Source: an uncultured Eggerthellaceae bacterium (GTDB lineage: Bacteria > Actinomycetota > Coriobacteriia > Coriobacteriales > Eggerthellaceae). Taken from it: a stretch of DNA of 6,277 nt. The notes beneath the pieces are model-generated. The model was not told where the DNA came from and searched no databases. It saw nothing but the letters and a program-made list of their open reading frames with translations. The first letter of the stretch is position 1. The number at the start of each line of letters is the position of its first letter. The DNA lies in contig CAKUFS010000053.1 of NCBI GenBank assembly GCA_934648845.1, positions 1 to 6,277 on the forward strand, written 5' to 3'. This document shows positions 4,980 to 6,277 of the stretch, piece after piece. The position numbers were made by a program, and so were the translations under genes.

Positions 4980-6277
4980 ATGGCGAACAAAACGCTTGCT
5001 TTTGAGATTGGCACCGAAGAGCTGCCGGCGTTTGACCTGCATAACGCAACTATTCAGCTTGAAAAACTTGCTCACGAGGCATTTGACGCTGCGGGCATTT
5101 CCTATGAGTCTATCGCGGTGCATTCCACGCCGCGCCGCTTGATTCTTATTGCAACGCAGGTCCCCGAGCAAACCGAGGCCTTTGAGGAAGTATTCAAGGG
5201 CCCGTCCGCGAAAATCGCGTTCGACGCCGAAGGCAATCCCACGAAAGCCGCTTTGGGCTTTGCGCGCGGCAAGGGCGTTGATGCGGCTGATCTTGAACGT
5301 CGCGTAGAAAACGGCGTTGAGTACGTGTACGCTACGAAGAGCACGCCCGCGAAGCGTATTGCCGACTTGCTGCCTGATTTGCTGTTGGGCCTGATTACGG
5401 GCCTGTCGTGGCCGCGTCCCCAGCGTTGGGGTACGCTGAGTGACCAGTTCCGCCGCCCGGTGCGTTGGCTTTTGGCCCTGTTGGGCTCCGAAGTGGTGGA
5501 TGTTCACTTTGCCGGCCTGACGGCGGGCAACACAACGCGCGGGCATCGTTTCTTGGCGCCTGGTCCTTTCGAAGTTGCCACGGCCAATGATCTTCTTCCT
5601 GTTTTGGAAAAAGCGTACGTGGTTACGTCCGAGGCGCAGCGCGAAGCAATCATTCGTCAGCAGATCAAAGACATTGAAACAAAAACCGGTCTTGTTGCCG
5701 AGCTTCCCGCTAAGGTTATGGCTGAAGTGGTGAACTTGGTTGAGTATCCAACGGCCATGGTGGGAATATTCGACGAGCTGTTCTTGGCGGTTCCGAAAGA
5801 GATTATCGTAGACGCCATGCTGGTACATCAGCGTTACTTCCCGCTGTTCACGGCGGACGGCGCGCTGACGAACAAGTTCATTGTGACTTCAAACGGCAAT
5901 CCGAAGTACGAAGCAAACATCATCGATGGTAATCAGCGCGTTGTTGCGGCGCGTCTGTACGATGCGAAGTTCTTCTACGACGAGGATCTGAAGAAGCCGC
6001 TCGAAGCGTATGTTGACGACCTTGAGAACGTTGTTTTCCAAGAATCACTGGGAACAACGCGTGCGAAAGTGTCTCGTATCGAAGCGCTTGCTGGTGTTTT
6101 GGCCGCGGCAACGGGCTTGTCCGATTCCGATATCGCGGAAGCAAAGCGTGCCGCGTTCTTGGCAAAAGCCGACTTGGTCACTGGCGCCGTTGTGGAATTC
6201 ACCAGCGTGCAAGGCATCATGGGTTCCTACTACGCGAAAGCTGCAGGGGAGACCGACCAGGTTGCCCAGGCAATCGC
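4980..6277 (+). CDS. glyS: Glycyl-tRNA synthetase beta subunit, 3' end outside the window
   Basis: GlyS is the large partner of GlyQ; it recognises and positions tRNA-Gly and is needed for charging. I translated the frame from ATG 4980 to the window end: 432 residues, no stop and no sign of a frameshift. The family is about 690-700 residues, so roughly 260 are missing. Landmarks are FEIGTEELPA (8-17), HSTPRRL (48-54), KGPS (73-76), GHRFL (188-192), VMAEVVNLVEYP (246-257), HQRYFP (283-288), SNGNPKYEANIIDGN (304-318), DAKFFYDED (328-336) and VEFTSVQGIMG (405-415), the last at the start of the HD-like domain. AAGGAGG (4963-4969), within the glyQ coding end, precedes the ATG by 10 bases, so both subunits come from one message in matched amounts. 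The C-terminal anticodon-binding region lies outside the window. Confidence 0.97.
   Translation, partial: MANKTLAFEIGTEELPAFDLHNATIQLEKLAHEAFDAAGISYESIAVHSTPRRLILIATQVPEQTEAFEEVFKGPSAKIAFDAEGNPTKAALGFARGKGVDAADLERRVENGVEYVYATKSTPAKRIADLLPDLLLGLITGLSWPRPQRWGTLSDQFRRPVRWLLALLGSEVVDVHFAGLTAGNTTRGHRFLAPGPFEVATANDLLPVLEKAYVVTSEAQREAIIRQQIKDIETKTGLVAELPAKVMAEVVNLVEYPTAMVGIFDELFLAVPKEIIVDAMLVHQRYFPLFTADGALTNKFIVTSNGNPKYEANIIDGNQRVVAARLYDAKFFYDEDLKKPLEAYVDDLENVVFQESLGTTRAKVSRIEALAGVLAAATGLSDSDIAEAKRAAFLAKADLVTGAVVEFTSVQGIMGSYYAKAAGETDQVAQAI

Noticed and set aside
3802..5049. 415-codon open frame on the minus strand opposite glyQ
   Set aside because: It lies across glyQ, whose motifs are certain on the plus strand. 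The minus-strand translation has no recognisable domain, and the open frame follows from codon bias of the real gene.
4917..5828. 303-codon open frame on the minus strand opposite glyS
   Set aside because: glyS is continuous and well conserved on the plus strand here; the antisense translation is low-complexity in Arg, Gln and His with no family resemblance.

Overview
The window carries a bacterial housekeeping cluster read entirely left to right: ffh (5' end missing), rpsP, khpA, rimM, trmD, lepB, glyQ and glyS (3' end missing). All eight products are recognisable from their own motifs. I see no mobile element, CRISPR array, phage gene, tRNA or rRNA.

Organism: base composition is moderate, by eye a little above half G+C. 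The tetrameric (alpha2beta2) type of glycyl-tRNA synthetase, the divergent RimM and the gene order fit a member of the Coriobacteriia (Actinomycetota), perhaps one of its lower-GC genera. This placement comes from general protein resemblance without a search. A Bacillota relative cannot be excluded.

Layout: positions 1-1266 are the 3' part of ffh, the GTPase of the signal recognition particle. A 127-base gap follows with a plausible promoter. Then comes a tight ribosome and tRNA block: rpsP (1394-1639), khpA (1641-1895), rimM (1898-2416) and trmD (2428-3156), with gaps of 1, 2 and 11 bases. An 86-base gap holds a 12-base palindrome overlapping a possible -10 box, then lepB (3243-3842). The 190-base gap to glyQ holds a weak terminator-like hairpin and a 7-bp leader hairpin. 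glyQ (4033-4974) and glyS (4980 to the window end) are closely coupled.

How the genes work together: the central block makes or matures the 30S subunit (S16, RimM, probably the RNA chaperone KhpA) and methylates G37 of tRNAs (TrmD). GlyQ and GlyS together charge tRNA-Gly. Ffh and LepB act at the two ends of protein export: Ffh targets nascent chains to the membrane and LepB removes signal peptides after translocation.

No undescribed system is visible. The points most worth checking are a Glu where the TrmD catalytic Asp is expected, a degenerate RimM N-terminal domain, a Met-poor Ffh finger loop, the absence of rplS next to trmD, and structured leaders before lepB and glyQ.
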